Under the pieces are notes generated by a model. That model was not told the origin of the DNA and did not search any database. It saw only the letters and a program-made list of their open reading frames with translations. Both the position numbers and the translations under genes were made by a program. Positions 22,699 to 35,960 of a DNA stretch of 64,000 nt are shown here, in pieces. Position 1 is the stretch's first letter. The number at the start of each line of letters is the position of its first letter. Source of the stretch: Trichobilharzia szidati (lineage: Eukaryota; Platyhelminthes; Trematoda; Strigeidida; Schistosomatidae); NCBI GenBank assembly GCA_944472155.2, contig OX235273.1, positions 83,136,793 through 83,200,792 on the forward strand. The letters are read 5' to 3'.

Positions 22699-22704
22699 AA
22701 TAAA
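22699..22704 (+). terminator. Poly(A) signal AATAAA of gene A
   Basis: A canonical AATAAA lies 34 bp after the TAA stop of gene A (22663-22665). The position fits a short 3' UTR. Gene B has an AATAAA at a matching distance on the other strand (53844-53849). Confidence 0.5.
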
Positions 22705-22709
22705 CAAAT

Positions 22710-24842
22710 TTCGCAAAGTAATCTACTACCTTCTTATTTGAACGAATGATTTTCTTTCTAGGTGTTCTACAAACTCGACAAATGTAGTGAACACAGTTCT
22801 GAGTTTAGAGCAGCATACATGGGTTTGGAATAACCAAGAGAAAATGAGTCTCAATTAAAAGTCAGGCATCTTCATTATTGATTTGAGCAAAAATTAATCG
22901 AGACTGACGAAAAATATAACTGGTAGTTTTGCTTGTCTCAAATCAGTGCATAATGATTGGCATTTTCAGCATCAGTTGTTTCTGTACTCAAAATTGATAT
23001 CCGCTAAAATTGGTTAAATTCATTCTTACGCACTACGTTTCCCATAATTCCAGTGGAAATGACTATTCGGCATATAAGAAGTAGTAAGTGACATTCAGGA
23101 GACATACTTGTTCGTGATGGACTAGCATTGGTTAGTGTGGGCGCCGTTGATGATGTGGTGAACTTAGCATGGCTTCTTTTCAGGTTGTACATGTAAGTCA
23201 GCCATGTCAGTTCAGATAATACATGGTTTAGAGGTAATTCATTGGCGGTCGGGATCTCTTTGTCCGAGGAATGTTGTGAGGCATCACTTCCTCATGTGTC
23301 CTTAATAGATGCATGTTTCGAGGATAAAAGAGGAGGATCATAGTTTGTTGAGAATACGACCAATCGGTAGCCCCTATGTAGTAGAGGTAGTACACACCTT
23401 GACTAGGATTTCCTGTACTATAATGATGCACCAATAATCTGTCCTCCACTGTCATGTTGATTTTCATTGGTTATAGTTGCATACCATCAAAAATCTATTA
23501 CCGAGCATAATACATAATAGTTACTCAGTAAGATGTTTATTTGGTGAAATGCAGGATCCCATCAAATCAATTTGCAATATATATCCTAGTGGTGGACATT
23601 TCATAAGCCTCACTAATCTTTGTGTTCCTTACACTTGGACAAATTTAACGCTGCTCTGTAATTCATGTATTCCGAAAATCTTAAGAACACTATGAACTGC
23701 ACTGAGTGCAATGAGATAGCGCAACTAAAACCGAATATTCCAGAAAGAATGCAAGAAGTGATCAATAATAGTGATAATAGTATTAATAGTTCTGTTGTGA
23801 GTGTTTCTGGAGTTCATCGGCAATTAATTGCATTTACAGTCTGCGCAGATGGAATCATATCGTATTTCAGCCAGAGATATTAGCTGAGCTGCACGCCTAA
23901 TGGATAACATTGTCCGATAGCACATGCTTGCATTGTCATCAACCTATTGTGTCCAATATGTAAAGGTGCAAATTTCGTCTCTTCAGCAAACCGATATCTG
24001 CTGCCAGTGAGTTGTGTCAGCTGAGGCGAATATTTCTGCATGATCCATCATACCAGAAGAGACTGATGAATAACTGTGTGACTGAAGTTGGTCATGTCAA
24101 AATATATCAAGTTATATTTGAGACGATATCAGGTTTCCTTAGTTCAATGGCGAGAAATATGGGACTGAAACTGGATACTGTTGAGCCAGGTATCTAGGTA
24201 GTTCTCAAAACGGGTTCTGGAAGGCTACATAGCATGGTTGTTTGTTGATGATGCTGGTTTAGTCGTGAGTGCTAAAATTGGGCACTGTGTCAGCACCTGT
24301 CACTATATCTTGCCTGACAGATCGTTTGGAGTTAACAGCATATGAACAATAGATCTATTGCGAGTACCATAAATCCAACTTCTAGACACTATCGAATCCC
24401 TAACTAATCGTATGGAAAGGTGGGAGCTATGTATTTAGGAGGGGCATGTCCAACTTCCGTATATATCATCGAATTTCTTCCACTTCTTTCCTTTTAGCTG
24501 TTGCCTCATTTTCTTCAACCTTCATTCACAAAATGACATTTTGATTCTCTTTCTATGCATCTCTTGAACACACCCGTTTGTCAGAAATAATTAGTCAACA
24601 TGACACACAACCATAAATCGGGGCCTGTGTGATTTTGGTTTTTATGCCATTTGCGATTGTTCTACACCTCCAGCACACCTGTAAATCCTCATATTGTATT
24701 TCAAAAAAATAAAATCTGCTATCAGTCTAACATCTATCACTAAGTCCTGTTAGACAAAATGCTAACTACGTTAGCTTGTGGAACAAAATGTATGCAAGTT
24801 GCAACTGTACAGACAATGAGAGAGGATTCATTTAAAAGCTTT
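22710..24842. other. Stretch with no recognisable gene
   Basis: Several ORFs of 60-80 codons lie on both strands (for example 23228-23467 - and 24012-24197 +). None has a signal peptide, a domain motif or a partner exon that I can recognise. Confidence 0.35.
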
Positions 24843-24856
24843 CTTAGGTGCTTTCG

Positions 24857-25083
24857 GTGCGTCGGTGGTATAGCGTTTAGGACGCTCGCCAACCATGCAC
24901 ATGGTCCGGTCCCCGGCCGACGCACTCCTTTACCTCGCTAAGCCAGAAATAATGCTGATGAAGAGGAAAGGTTGGGCATGAGGCTAGCAACCCCATCCTG
25001 TAAAATAAGCACTGCTACAGAAACTTCAAGCCACTAGCTTGAAGCCCTATGTTCCACTGGGGAATGTGAAGGAAAAGGAATTC
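24857..25083 (+). mobile_element. tRNA-headed SINE with RTE-like body and tail, 14-bp target duplication
   Basis: The tRNA-like head (GTGCGTCGGTGGTATAGCG, then CGACGCACTCC) carries an A box; the B box is damaged (GGTCCGGTCCCCGG). The body contains GGCTAGCAACCCC, CCTGTAAA and GCTACAGAAACTTC, which also occur near the 5' end of the RTE element (55021-55068). The tail (TGAAGCCCTATGTTCCACTGG) matches the RTE 3' end (TGAAGTCCTATGTTCCTCTAGG, 57559-57580). Flanks CTTAGGTGCTTTCG (24843-24856) and CTTAGGTGCATTCG (25084-25097) are a target duplication with one mismatch. It differs in body from the SINEs at 6286 and 42676. Confidence 0.85.
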
Positions 25084-25689
25084 CTTAGGTGCATTCGCTG
25101 TCCTCTCTCTAATTGCCTGATGGTTCTTTCCCAAAGTTCGAAGCTTCATGAAGAAGCATTTGTCTCCAACTGCGACAGATTTCACCGTGTTACATGTTTG
25201 TCTCTTGAAAAACGTTTTAGATTTTCTTGTTACTACTAGTCCACTATGGATGTTAACTTGTTCCTTTTCTAAAAACTCTAAACAGATCAGTCTCACTGTA
25301 TATGAAGGACATCTACCACTTTCTAACTCTAACAGACTGACATTCTTTATATCTTCGCTAGCTTTTCGTCTGAACCAATTTGATGTTTAATAGTCGTAAA
25401 GACATTTGGGCAATGGATGCATGATATTGATTGTAATAAAGCTTGTTGTTTTTCTCAGTGAATGATACCGTTTGGACTGGAAATTGGCAATTAAATGTTA
25501 TGAGCTTTATCAAAGAATTATTATACCATAATTTAGAGCATCTCGGAGTGACTAAATCATCTTTCTTCAGCATTATTCAGTCTTTACGTTGTAATAGAAT
25601 GGATTAATTTATATCTGTGAGACACACAGGCCTAGCCAAATGTAGATCACTTAACCCTAATAAGATAATAAGTCTAATTAACAGCTCAG

Positions 25690-25925
25690 CTGTAGCACTA
25701 TGTGCAGTTACACAGCCACAAAACAGGATGGGATCCAACGGCTGACCTAAAATCGAATGTCAAAGGTTGGACGTGTAGATTGAAGGCTTGAGGTTTATTT
25801 ATCGAAGCATCTGAGAATACGTGAGGTGGGAATGGTTCAACACATGTCCCAAATATCTGGAAAATTCTACCGCTCCTACGACATATGAGGATAAAGGAGA
25901 AGTGAAGAAGAACTGCAGAAGTCAA
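25690..25925 (-). repeat. R2 repeat, copy 1 (inverted partner 44390-44665)
   Basis: The minus strand matches 44390-44665 on the plus strand. Shared blocks include TTTATCCTCAT-like, TTTTCAGATAT-like, CACGTAT/TGCATGTAT and CATCCTGTTTTGTGGCTGTG. Copy 1 is open for 75 codons (FSFILICRR, then IFQIFGTCVEPFPPHVF), and copy 2 keeps part of that frame (LSFILLICCGC, then LFQIYERGVQSFPLHVF). It may be an old coding repeat; I do not recognise it. Confidence 0.55.
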
Positions 25926-26129
25926 GATTCGAAGTTGTGTAGTTCAAATCGATAAATTATACTGTTTCACCGTGTGATATATTCAATAGACAAATCATTG
26001 TAGAGTCATATTATCATTCTTTTAAAAACAATTATTTAGAACTCCATTAGTCCATCGATGATGAAACTCGACTTTCTGGAAATACAGCTGTGAAATAAAG
26101 TCACATGTTGGTTGACTTAAACGTTTCAA

Positions 26130-28100
26130 TCACTGTATCATGAAGTGATTAAGTATAGTATTGAAGTGATATTCGATTTCACGAATGTGCAAATGAACAA
26201 TGGTTACATGCGACGTAATATGGTAGTGGTTGGCACAGCAGTTTTCGTAAGGGGCTTGTCTGTGCAGTGAAAAGTGTGACTGATGAAATACGGACGATAA
26301 GAAACCCATATTAACAAAGACATCTATCATAAAATTTTCGGAGTTGAAATATTTCGGGTAGTTTGTGAGAAGCAGATGCAGACGATTCTTGAAATCCTCA
26401 TCATCAGACCGTGTCATCCAATGAGATGTAGTTACTGAGGAATAGAAATCGAGATCAGGAGGGTTGAGAAGATTACTGATCATTACTTCCTATTCTTGAA
26501 ACTTAATTCTATTAACAGTGGTATCAGAACAATTTTATATCTATTTGATAATAGTTCACATTCGTCAACTTATCAACCTGGAAATAAAGGTTGTTCGTTT
26601 TTGTAGACTATCTTCTGAAATATTCTACAGTTAGCAATAGATATCACACGCAAAATGGAGGTGGACAATCACAAGAGTCTATGTAGTTTGTGTTGAGATA
26701 AGCGATTCAAATAAGGTGAGTAGGAGTCAGACAGTAAGCTATCGAGTTTAAGTAGTGAGAAACAAGGAAGTGTGTGAAATAACACCATCAATCGAAGCAT
26801 GATTAAAGTATGGAATGTGAGACCGATTGACTTATTCAAAATGATGCAGAGAGAATTTCAACAGTCATATGTTAAACACGTGTGTTCAGTTCAGTTCACC
26901 ACTCAGTAGGTGCCGAAGGAGTATTGATTTCGCAATTTCTCAATAAACCTGCACTACTGATTAAGAATTGCGAAATGGAAAACATAAATGCGCGTGTGAA
27001 CCTCGACTCATAGTCTTTATTAATAAGACACGGGATATATGTTTTCATTGGTACTTTCTTGTTTCTCACAGTTCCACATCCATAGACAAATGAGAAGAAG
27101 GCGAAACTCTATATCCGTAAGCACACTTTTTCCTGTTCATTCATGCAATATGGCGTTCAGCTTATGTTCATGACCTGCTGGATATCAGGTTTGTGAATGA
27201 TCTGTACTCATTTCCTTTGTTCAGCTCAACCTAATATTCAAAACTCTATGTTTGTGCCTAATGTTTTCCCTTATGCGAATAATATTTCTTTCTCCAAGCA
27301 GTCATTTGTCAGTAATCGTTTCCAAACGTTATATGTTAATTATCGTTTTGGAATACGTAAGGTGATGTAAAAGAGTTTCACGATTTCCTAACTTTTCTTC
27401 GTATATGAAGCTCAAACAATTTCGTACTATATGGAATTAACATACTACCCTCATTGGCGTTTTCCTCTACACTTTAGAAAATCTGTGAAATAGTCAGCTA
27501 CTATGTCAAACCTTCGCGCATTATACCAGGATTACTGCTGGTTTTCATCTGCCATACACTCGCCAGTATTATCACCTTATTTTATTATTACTTCGCTTAG
27601 TCTTTTCGATAGTATATTTATTAATGTTCATATAAATGAAACGACACACAGTTGTGTTAGCAAATTGTTTGAATTCTTTTTCGAATACATTAAATTTTTC
27701 AAGGTGGAATTCGAATCACAGTAGCGATATTCTTATTCAATAAATAGAATTATTGTTTTGATTTCATCATGTGGTAATGTGTAAATGCAGAACTTGTAAT
27801 ACATACGATGCTTGACAAAGTGAATTGAAAAATTCAGCTATGGAATAAAGTTTCTATGAATTTTTCAGCCATTCATGGCAAAGTTCGAAATACTTGAAAT
27901 TTTGAAATGAATCATTTTTTGTTTATGTTATAACTTGTAATTCACATGTGGTATGATCTCTACTATAGTAGGGAAAAAGTCAATTTGCATAAATTTGTGC
28001 TTCAAAGCAAACATAACCATGAAATATTAAGTGAGCTGAATACTTTGTTCAGAATTGTATACATCATTTATTGTTTACTAATAATAAAAGATAACAGATC
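26130..28100 (+). repeat. R1 repeat, copy 3 (diverged)
   Basis: It aligns in order with positions 580-2350 of copy 1. Examples are TACGGACGATAAGAAAC (26291) versus TACGGACGACAAGAAAC (613), GCAGTCATTTGTCAGTAATC (27298) versus GCAGTCATTTTCAGTAATC (1443), and the block GAAATACTTGAAATTTTGAA (27887 and 2141). Short ORFs seen in copies 1 and 2 are broken here. The right end is near the BEL/Pao relic. Confidence 0.7.
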
Positions 28101-28124
28101 AAAGGATTCTGTTAGAAAATTTAG

Positions 28125-29069
28125 TCAAATCATAATACCTTGTAAACTTGTGGAATCGAAACTGTACTGTGAAACCGTAACCTTCCCCTTCTGCATGGAC
28201 TGCGGCGTCGTCTGTAACGCTGTTTTCAACAAATGCTTACCAGTTGCAACTACAGGATTCTTCACCGCACCAACATCCTCATCACAAGAATCAGAGTCGG
28301 AACTTGATGACGCTGACTTCACATTTAGCTTACCACTAACCTTGCTCGCTGGTTCACGGTTCGCTTTTGTATGCCCCTCTTTGAAATGGAAAAAACAAAA
28401 CCGTTTCTGTCCCGTGACTTGTGAACTATCGGTTGGGGACGTTGCAGGAAAGCTATCACACTCATTAAGTTTGCATGGATTACTAGACACCACACACCTT
28501 TCTCGATATCTACTTCTTTGAGACCCCTTCGTCATAAACGATTGCGTTTCGCTCTCTGACTTCTTTATTCCAGGGGTTGGATGCAATATACTGGCAAACT
28601 TGAACATTGCTTGGTTGGCACTGTCTTTCATCAGTCTCAAAATATCATCGAACCCTGGCTCTAAACGTGAGCTGATTTTTGTGAACTGTCTTTGTAAGCG
28701 AACGGGTAATATCTTAGTGATTGCCTGAAGAACAAAACTCGACTTCAATTCATCCATACAATTGAGGGAAACGAGAGTAGTCCTGTACACAATTAGAGTA
28801 TTCAAAAACTCGGCCAGCTCCTCGTAGTCGTCGTTTAACTGCGCACCATTACCCTCTACGGTCCCCATAACACTACTGGATTTCATAAATACCCTCCCAA
28901 ACCTTTGACGTAATATTCTCATAGCCTCAGTGTACCACTCGTTTGGGAGGAAAAACTTGCAGCACTGTATAGCTCTTTCAGAAACACCAGTGCAGTATCT
29001 CGACAGATGGATCAACTTAATTTCATCATTTACCACAAAGTCACTTAGCATGACTTCAAACTCTCTCAT
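28125..29069 (-). pseudogene. BEL/Pao LTR retrotransposon gag relic
   Basis: 314 open codons. The N-terminal part (REFEVMLSDFVVNDEIKLIH, then LSRYCTGVSERAIQCCKF and RILRQRFGR) resembles the gag domain (DUF1759 type) of BEL/Pao elements such as those known in schistosomes. A Cys/His cluster (CFFHFKEGH) near residue 225 recalls a nucleocapsid zinc knuckle but is incomplete, and a Ser/Asp-rich stretch follows. The usual first residues of the gag domain are absent, and no protease, RT, integrase or LTRs adjoin, so it is a 5'-truncated fragment. The frame being open suggests moderate age. Confidence 0.75.
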
Positions 29070-29399
29070 TATACATTCATTAGCCTGTAGAAATCAATCA
29101 CTATTGAATCGCTGTAATCAAAATTATAAGTGCAGACTGACTTTTATTTCCAACTCACATTGTCTTCGTATCATGTTTGCATCACAAACACGTCACTCCT
29201 CATTAGGGTTCTATTCGAGGGCCAGTATGACCTGTGATTTCATTCAAAGATCTCTTCTGAGACTGTGAAATCTATCTTTGTTTTCTTCCACAGATTTTGG
29301 TATGGAAGATTCATGCCTAGTTTAGTGAACTTCAAGAGTTTCTTTGTATTTACCATTTCTATAACGTCATATAATCAGCAGTATTGAAACACTAAGACA

Positions 29400-30470
29400 T
29401 TTGTTGATGAAAGTATATAACAAGCCATTTGAATGGCTTCAGTGAATCGCACTTGACGAATCTGGAACATAGAGAAGCCTTGAGTAGATTGGCATTAGTG
29501 TTGAAAACTCGGAAGTTCCCATTTATCTGATGTGTTGCAGACCTCCTCACAGATTTCAGAGCAATGAAAGGCTGTTGATTCCCTTTCCCTGTAAATTCGT
29601 GGTTGGCCTTGATATGATTAACCACACCGGCTGTCTTTTGTTGGAACAACGCCGATCAGATTGGATGAGTGAAAAACACAACTTCCTACAGAATTCACTA
29701 GATGGTGGTGTTTAGGGTTTGTTGTAGTTTGAGTATCCTCACCAGCACTGTGTTCAACCAAATTCATGTCTTCATTTCTGCATCCACTAGGTGTGGAGAT
29801 GTGGACTGACTTCATAATTCTAAATCCTGACTAAACCAAAAGATGCTCAAGGAAGGGACGATTAGCTAACCGGGTAGTTCTACCCACGTAACCGTCTCCA
29901 CAGAGGTTGGTGAATTTGAAGTGGCCACACTCGGTAGCTTATCCTTCACCTGTATTCGAATTATACAACTAGTGGTGAATCTTAACACAGTGTTGTGATG
30001 AAGAATGCTTAAGCAATACATCTTCTGAATTTGGATCCCGGTAATTCAATAAGTATATCTCCTTCAAACGATAAAGCCATGTACATACGTCTATTCCAAA
30101 ACGTCTGTAGGTATTAGTCTACATATATTTACTCATCATGGAGACTTCGATGCATTCCTCAGAATATCCGTTCTCATGTGACGAGTCTCCTATTTTTACT
30201 GCATTATTCAAATTTTTTAAACACAAAACATCAGAGCACTGATGAGACTTCGTTTGTATGCAAGAGGAAGAGACGATATGAGATGGAAGTCTTGGTGAAC
30301 CCATGACTTCTCCCGGAAAATACCCAGCATAATACTGTCGTCTGGCCTTCTTGTTCGAAGGACATCAATAAACGACAAATTATTGTCCTTTTGTCTTTCA
30401 TATGTGGACTCAATGTTTGGGTGAGCCACATTGAGAGATTTGAGGTGGACCTTGGCATTCATTCAATTCT
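29400..30470 (-). pseudogene. Penelope-like element relic (RT end plus GIY-YIG remnants)
   Basis: From right to left on the minus strand: 30462-30217 reads LKSLNVAHPNIESTYERQ, NLSFIDVLRTRRPDDS and LPLAYKRSLI, matching the region after YVDD in the 13-15 kb elements (KKFNDAHPSLIFTCE, LHFLDVQLSRREDGS, VPIRYKINL). Near 29920-29850 the frame reads FTNLCGDGYVGRTTRLAN, a GIY-YIG core. 29649-29392 may be the C-terminal end. Stops and frame changes separate the pieces. It is a different, older lineage than the inverted pair. Confidence 0.65.
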
Positions 30471-30479
30471 TATTCAAGA

Positions 30480-31690
30480 TGAAAGTATTATGTATGCATC
30501 TACAGCAGAACGAGAGTTGGTTGATTGCATTTGTGAGCAGATGGTTCTCTAATTTCGCCATAAATAAGCTCGCGAAATAGGGAAACAAGAAAATATCGAT
30601 TGTCAATCCCCACACTTGACACTGCATCTCAATGCATAACTGAAACTACACGTTCCTCGTTCACTGGAGTTGTCAGGCTTTACAATTACAAAATAGAATA
30701 ATAATCACACGAATATGAAACCTATGTGGTTAATAGAATAAGCGTCCAGGCATACGAATTAGGGGAAAATACTCGAGGTGCTCATAATAATAATATCAAG
30801 GATAAATCCATGCAAGTGTTTATATAGTCTAGGTGTGTGGAATATTCCCATGATGAGTGTAGCAGAAATGTGGACAACAGTTGGATTCTACGGAAGACAA
30901 TAAATTTGCCTCTGCACTCCTAATCGAAAATTGTCTTCTTTCATCAACAGGTTATTTGCCAAACTGTTCCACCTTCGCAGCAGTACTATTCAATCCTGAT
31001 TCTTGATGCTTAACTAATGATTATTCACTTAGTAGACTAACAATTTATAGTTCAGCTACACTTTTAGAAAATTAGACATTCACTCCAACAAGTCACTGAT
31101 ACAAATGATGCACGATATTCTCGAATAAGTTTCCAGGCAATAGGTAAGCAATGATGCGAAATATGTGAGGCTGTTTATATTGTGTAGATGCAGTGGAAAC
31201 GATGCCCTGAACGAATTTGATATCTTTATTTGAAGAAGCTGTTTACCCATTCTATATGAAACTATTAGATCAGTCACGATCTGTGCTTCAGTGGCGTATC
31301 ACTACACTGGATTTGGAATACAAATATTCGAGGAAGTGGTAGTGTTTCACTAAACCCACAAATGCAACTCAACTGTGATCTGTCACGGTACACTGTAGTA
31401 ATTCATCATAGATGATTTCTTCTTATCAAGCCTCCGAATGATAAAACTCAAATTTTCTATTTTGAATTTCACAAAGTGATGTTAATTGACTTCCTGTTGT
31501 TTATATCAATCTCTACTTCTGAACTGTATATATGCTCAGTGTTAATTATTATTTTATTTAATTGAGAATATACAATACAAACAGTTTTGTTGTATAAGAA
31601 TTTCTGACATCTGTTCATCTTGTCAGTATTCAGTTATTGCTAATTGCGATCCCAAACAATTATCACAGGTCGATTTTAATTTGAAGAAAA
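30480..31690. other. Stretch with no recognisable gene
   Basis: It lies between a Penelope relic and exon 6 of protease pseudogene C. Only short ORFs without motifs are visible. Confidence 0.35.
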
Positions 31691-31856
31691 ATGTTTATAT
31701 ATCAACTGCATCAGCCAGTCTAACTTCTCTCTCACTGAAATCGAATACAGTGTAAAATGTCCCCATGAAAACACCAGCGAGGATCCAGTGTTTATGCTTC
31801 AAGTTGTCATTAGCGCGAAATGGTGATAAACGTCTGGAGAACAACCAAAAATTTTG

Positions 31857-34446
31857 CTGCAATGAAATAACAAGAACAAACATATCAGGATTTTTTGTTG
31901 TAAAGTATGGCAAAAACAGAATAAGTGCTGATACAAAGTAAAGGCTAAAAGATAATTTTTAATTTATTTCTCCAGTTATCTGCAGTTGTATCACTACGTG
32001 ACACCAGTCAGTGAACCAAAGGAAATCAGAGAGTGTTAAGCAGCTACTCCGTCCAAGTTTGTACCGACGGCCACGCCGGTGCATTGTTTCGATAAATAAA
32101 GCTGAAAATACGTGGAATATAATGGCTTTTACACTTTCGTGGACATCAGGAGAATCATATTACTCTCATGATATATGTGAGACAGGAACGAGAACAATCA
32201 ATATTGTCTTCGGAAGTCGTGTGGTTCCAATCTCTATGATAATGAGCAATAGATTGTTGCAAATAAGTCAGGACAGAAGTAGAATTCGAGCACTGTATCA
32301 GAATATAACCTCATAATATAAAAGTTTTTCTGGTACAACACAATAATAATAACTGACTAACATTTTGAGCACGATTTCCTGCTTATAATCACATCAATGT
32401 GTTCACACAACCCTCTAAATTACCTTATATAGCCTTACGCAATCCTGTTTTCATTACAACATTCCATACGTCAGGGATATGTGTTGTAACATTTCGATTA
32501 TTCGCGTTTCACTATGATTCGATAAACAAGAATAGATATACAAAGAGGTAAGACGTTACTATGAATATGCGAGAATCCGTTATGCAGAACTCGTGTTTTA
32601 TTTGAAAAGCACTAATTTCGAATAATATTCAAGCAGTCTGACATCTTTTGAGCTCACTATGTAGTATAAATGCACCTTATTTACCTTCTGTGTATTCATG
32701 CAAATGAAGCGCTCGAACCTCCTTTCATATGGAAAAGACATGTATTGCATTTAATAGGTGGATTCAGGACCAGTATTCAGACAATGTTTCGCACCATAGT
32801 TTAACAAACCTTATCATGTGTCACATAGTTGAAACAGTCATCACGTTGTGGCACAATCAACATGTGAGTGTGGAGATCTACAGCGCTGGACACAGTTTGC
32901 AGATAAAATCGGGGTAATCTAGCGTGAGTCACATTCACGAAATTTAGCCATGTATACATCACTAGGGAGGATCTCGGTTCTGTCACACGGTGAAATATTT
33001 ATTGTCAACAAAATCATTTTCAAGCAGTACAGTTGTGTTTATATAGCACAAAAGGGCAGTGAGCGGCGTCACAAACTGCTCAGTCATTATACACATAATC
33101 AGAACAAAGCTGATTAACATGAATTTTAAGGGAGTAGATTAGAAGAGGATGAATTACAAAATCCTCGATAGACTATTAAATCAAAAGAATCCCTATTCAA
33201 TGCTTTTTATTGAGCCGAGTGTTGCCAAATAATTAAAAGTTCAGTGATGACAGCCACAGAGGAGGCGAAGATGAAGTGAAATGGAATGAATTCAACTGGT
33301 AAAAGAAAATTTTTAGAAACGGTAACAAGGAACCTTAGTACAATCCAGATAAAGTAAAGAGTTTATCAGTCCACTTTCGAATACATGGTTTGGTTTCTGT
33401 CCACACGTGGCTAGAGCATTTGCAATACATAAGTGTAGTTAAGGTAAACTTATGGCAACTGAATTTAATCAGGCATATAACACTAAAGGAGAAACCGCTT
33501 CGGTCTGAATGACTCGATTCCATAAGGCATTCACAGATGGAAGACTTAGTCGTCCTACGCTGGACTTTCATATGTCAGAACGGCTGCTATTCAACATAAT
33601 CAAGTACACAGAATAATATGGAAGAGTAGGTGTGCACCCACCTCAACTCTACCCCCTTTAAACTCACATCAACTCATATCTCTATTATCAACATGTGTAT
33701 ATCGGCTGGGTAATTCTAAATGTCACTTAATATCATTTTCCGTAGTGTGAAGACGATTACATGGCTTGGATTGATCTCATCCATCCATGTTTCACACATA
33801 TACCGAAGGTGCGATTTCCAGACGCCACCGACAAGCTTGTCAGCAATTTTAGATTACACTGGAGTTCTGACCCGAATTCTCCTTCCCGCCGAAATGATTG
33901 GATTTATAAAGTGAACTGTCTGGCTTTTGCGATATTCCCACAAAATATAACTCCACTATGGATAAGATTTCATTTTGACAAGTCACACAGTGTTATACTG
34001 TAATATAACCTAGATTACTTTTTAGATAGGTGGAGAGAGAGGTTGATTACTGAATCCTTGTTCATCGAGTCTACACCCAACACATGCAATAGGAATGACT
34101 CATCACTCATACCAGATATATGGAAAATAACACTACCAATCAAATCAAGCGATGGAAAATAATGGAAATATCTAAACGAAGTTAGAAAGTTGTGTGAGTA
34201 CCTTGATATGACTATGAGTGGCAATAAATTGTGCTTGAAACGTCATCAGTAAACATTACTGTATAACACTGTGAGACTTTATCAAAACAAATTTTACCCA
34301 TAATGGAATTTTCATACAGTTCATCTCATTCAAACTCAGTTTCATAAGGGTGCAAACCAATTTCGAAAAAGAAAATCTGTCAAATACAATTAGTACCTGA
34401 ATAAAAATCTCTTCATAATAAAAGAAAATTTTCATAATAATGTTAC
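31857..34446. other. Intron 5 of pseudogene C, no recognisable element
   Basis: 2.6 kb without supported features. Around 34245-34300 there is a short match (TACTGTATAACACTGTG) to sequence beside R1 copy 2 (40490-40530). Short ORFs (32011-32316 + and 33761-34003 +) carry no motif I recognise. Confidence 0.35.
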
Positions 34447-35960
34447 CTTAACTATGTAATCCTTCGCCTCCAGCACATATGTCCTCTACTTGAAGGTAAA
34501 CTCAATAGGTGGAAGGGTGTGTATATCATTACAGTTGATCACATAATCACCAGTGACGCTGAGTGTGGCACCCAGTTGAGAATTGATTCTATTCACGATT
34601 TTACTAGGACCAACTATCAGGGATGTTCCAGTGTCCATGGCGGCAAAATATGTTTCATCGAAATACTCCATTCCATTTATTCTGATGCTAAATTCATTGA
34701 AAATTATATGTGAAAATCACTACCACACTGCTACAGATAAATTGTATCTCTGACACCAGTTGAGTAGGCTTTCGTGAACATTGAGGAAGACAGGCTGTGC
34801 TTAAGTAAATACGCTTCTCTATTTGATTTGTCCATGAATACAATAAGTGCATGGATTATGGTGAGATAATTTTGAGTCAGTTAACACCTATGATCTCTAC
34901 GTACCCAAAATATGAATATATATTTCAATTTCACTTAAGGATTTCTACCACCTGCCGTCTTTTGATTTCATAAAGCCGCCTTACTCGGGCACATTTGAAG
35001 TCCATTGGTCCGTGTTTCAAGACAGCTTAGGTGGATAGTCTACTACAACATCACAGACTATTGCCTCAAATTAAGTTAGATTTACAAGTTTCGTTTGAAT
35101 AAGGCTGTGATATCAAGTGACTGGTTGCAGCTATTAAGAAGCCAACTAGACTACACCCCACTTGATGTGAGCACTACTGGATATGTGCACAACTGAACGG
35201 CCAGCCTCCCAAGCCCAACGATAATCAGATACGGTCAGTTTGACTAAATCAGAGAAACCGGAGTATTAGTTATCGTCAGTACACTCACAAAGTATACTCA
35301 GAAGCGGACGTAAGCACTGTTCAATGCAGAGCATGATGAGTGCATTCAACATGCCCAGCATTATATAAAGATATGAAGTTGAATAGACACTAATGAGCCG
35401 TTAATATGCTCAATTACAGCTTGTAAACATCGACAAAATTTCAAGAATAGCATTTCAACCACATCCATATACCTTCGAACGCTTTTACGAATCGTTTATT
35501 GTACCTTTGCGGTACTTTCAAAATTCCACTGAAAATACCCGTTTGCTATTAGTCTTGTGTAAGTGTATTCCTATTTTCATTGACTTCGATGATTAAAACT
35601 GGTAGATATTTATTGACTAAAAGGTATCATATCAGTATTCCTCAAACATTATTCCACTCAAAAATTGAGATATAAATTAAACAGAAGGGTAAACTCTTCA
35701 AAAATAAATATTCCGGTCGATATTATTATCATCCTATATAGTATTAGGCTTGAGTGCCACGGTATAAACAAGACATCAGCTAGCTACTCACACATAATCT
35801 GTAGTTGACTCATTATGTCAATCAATTCGGTGAAATAGTTCATAGAACATGTAATATCCCCTGTACTGGTCCACCACACTCAAATAATTGAAGCTGTCCA
35901 AACACTTCATTTTATCACATCACCTATGTAGCAATAGAACATAAATATTTGTACAAGTTT
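34420..35960. repeat. Direct segmental duplication, copy 2 (partner 8640-10815)
   Basis: It covers exon 5 of pseudogene C and about 1.3 kb of intron 4. Order and orientation match copy 1. See the entry at 8640 for the shared blocks. Confidence 0.7.

Noticed and set aside
24955..24970. CTGATGA followed four bases later by GAAA in the SINE at 24857, as a hammerhead core
   Set aside because: Four bases leave no room for helix II, and no helix I or III partner is present around it.
26294..26320. CTGATGA-like and AAGAAAC sequence resembling a hammerhead
   Set aside because: It is part of the R1 repeat; other copies read CTGAATGAATACGG and do not keep the core or any stem.
27946..28521. 191-codon plus-strand ORF
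   Set aside because: Its second half is the antisense of the BEL/Pao gag relic and its first half is R1 repeat sequence.
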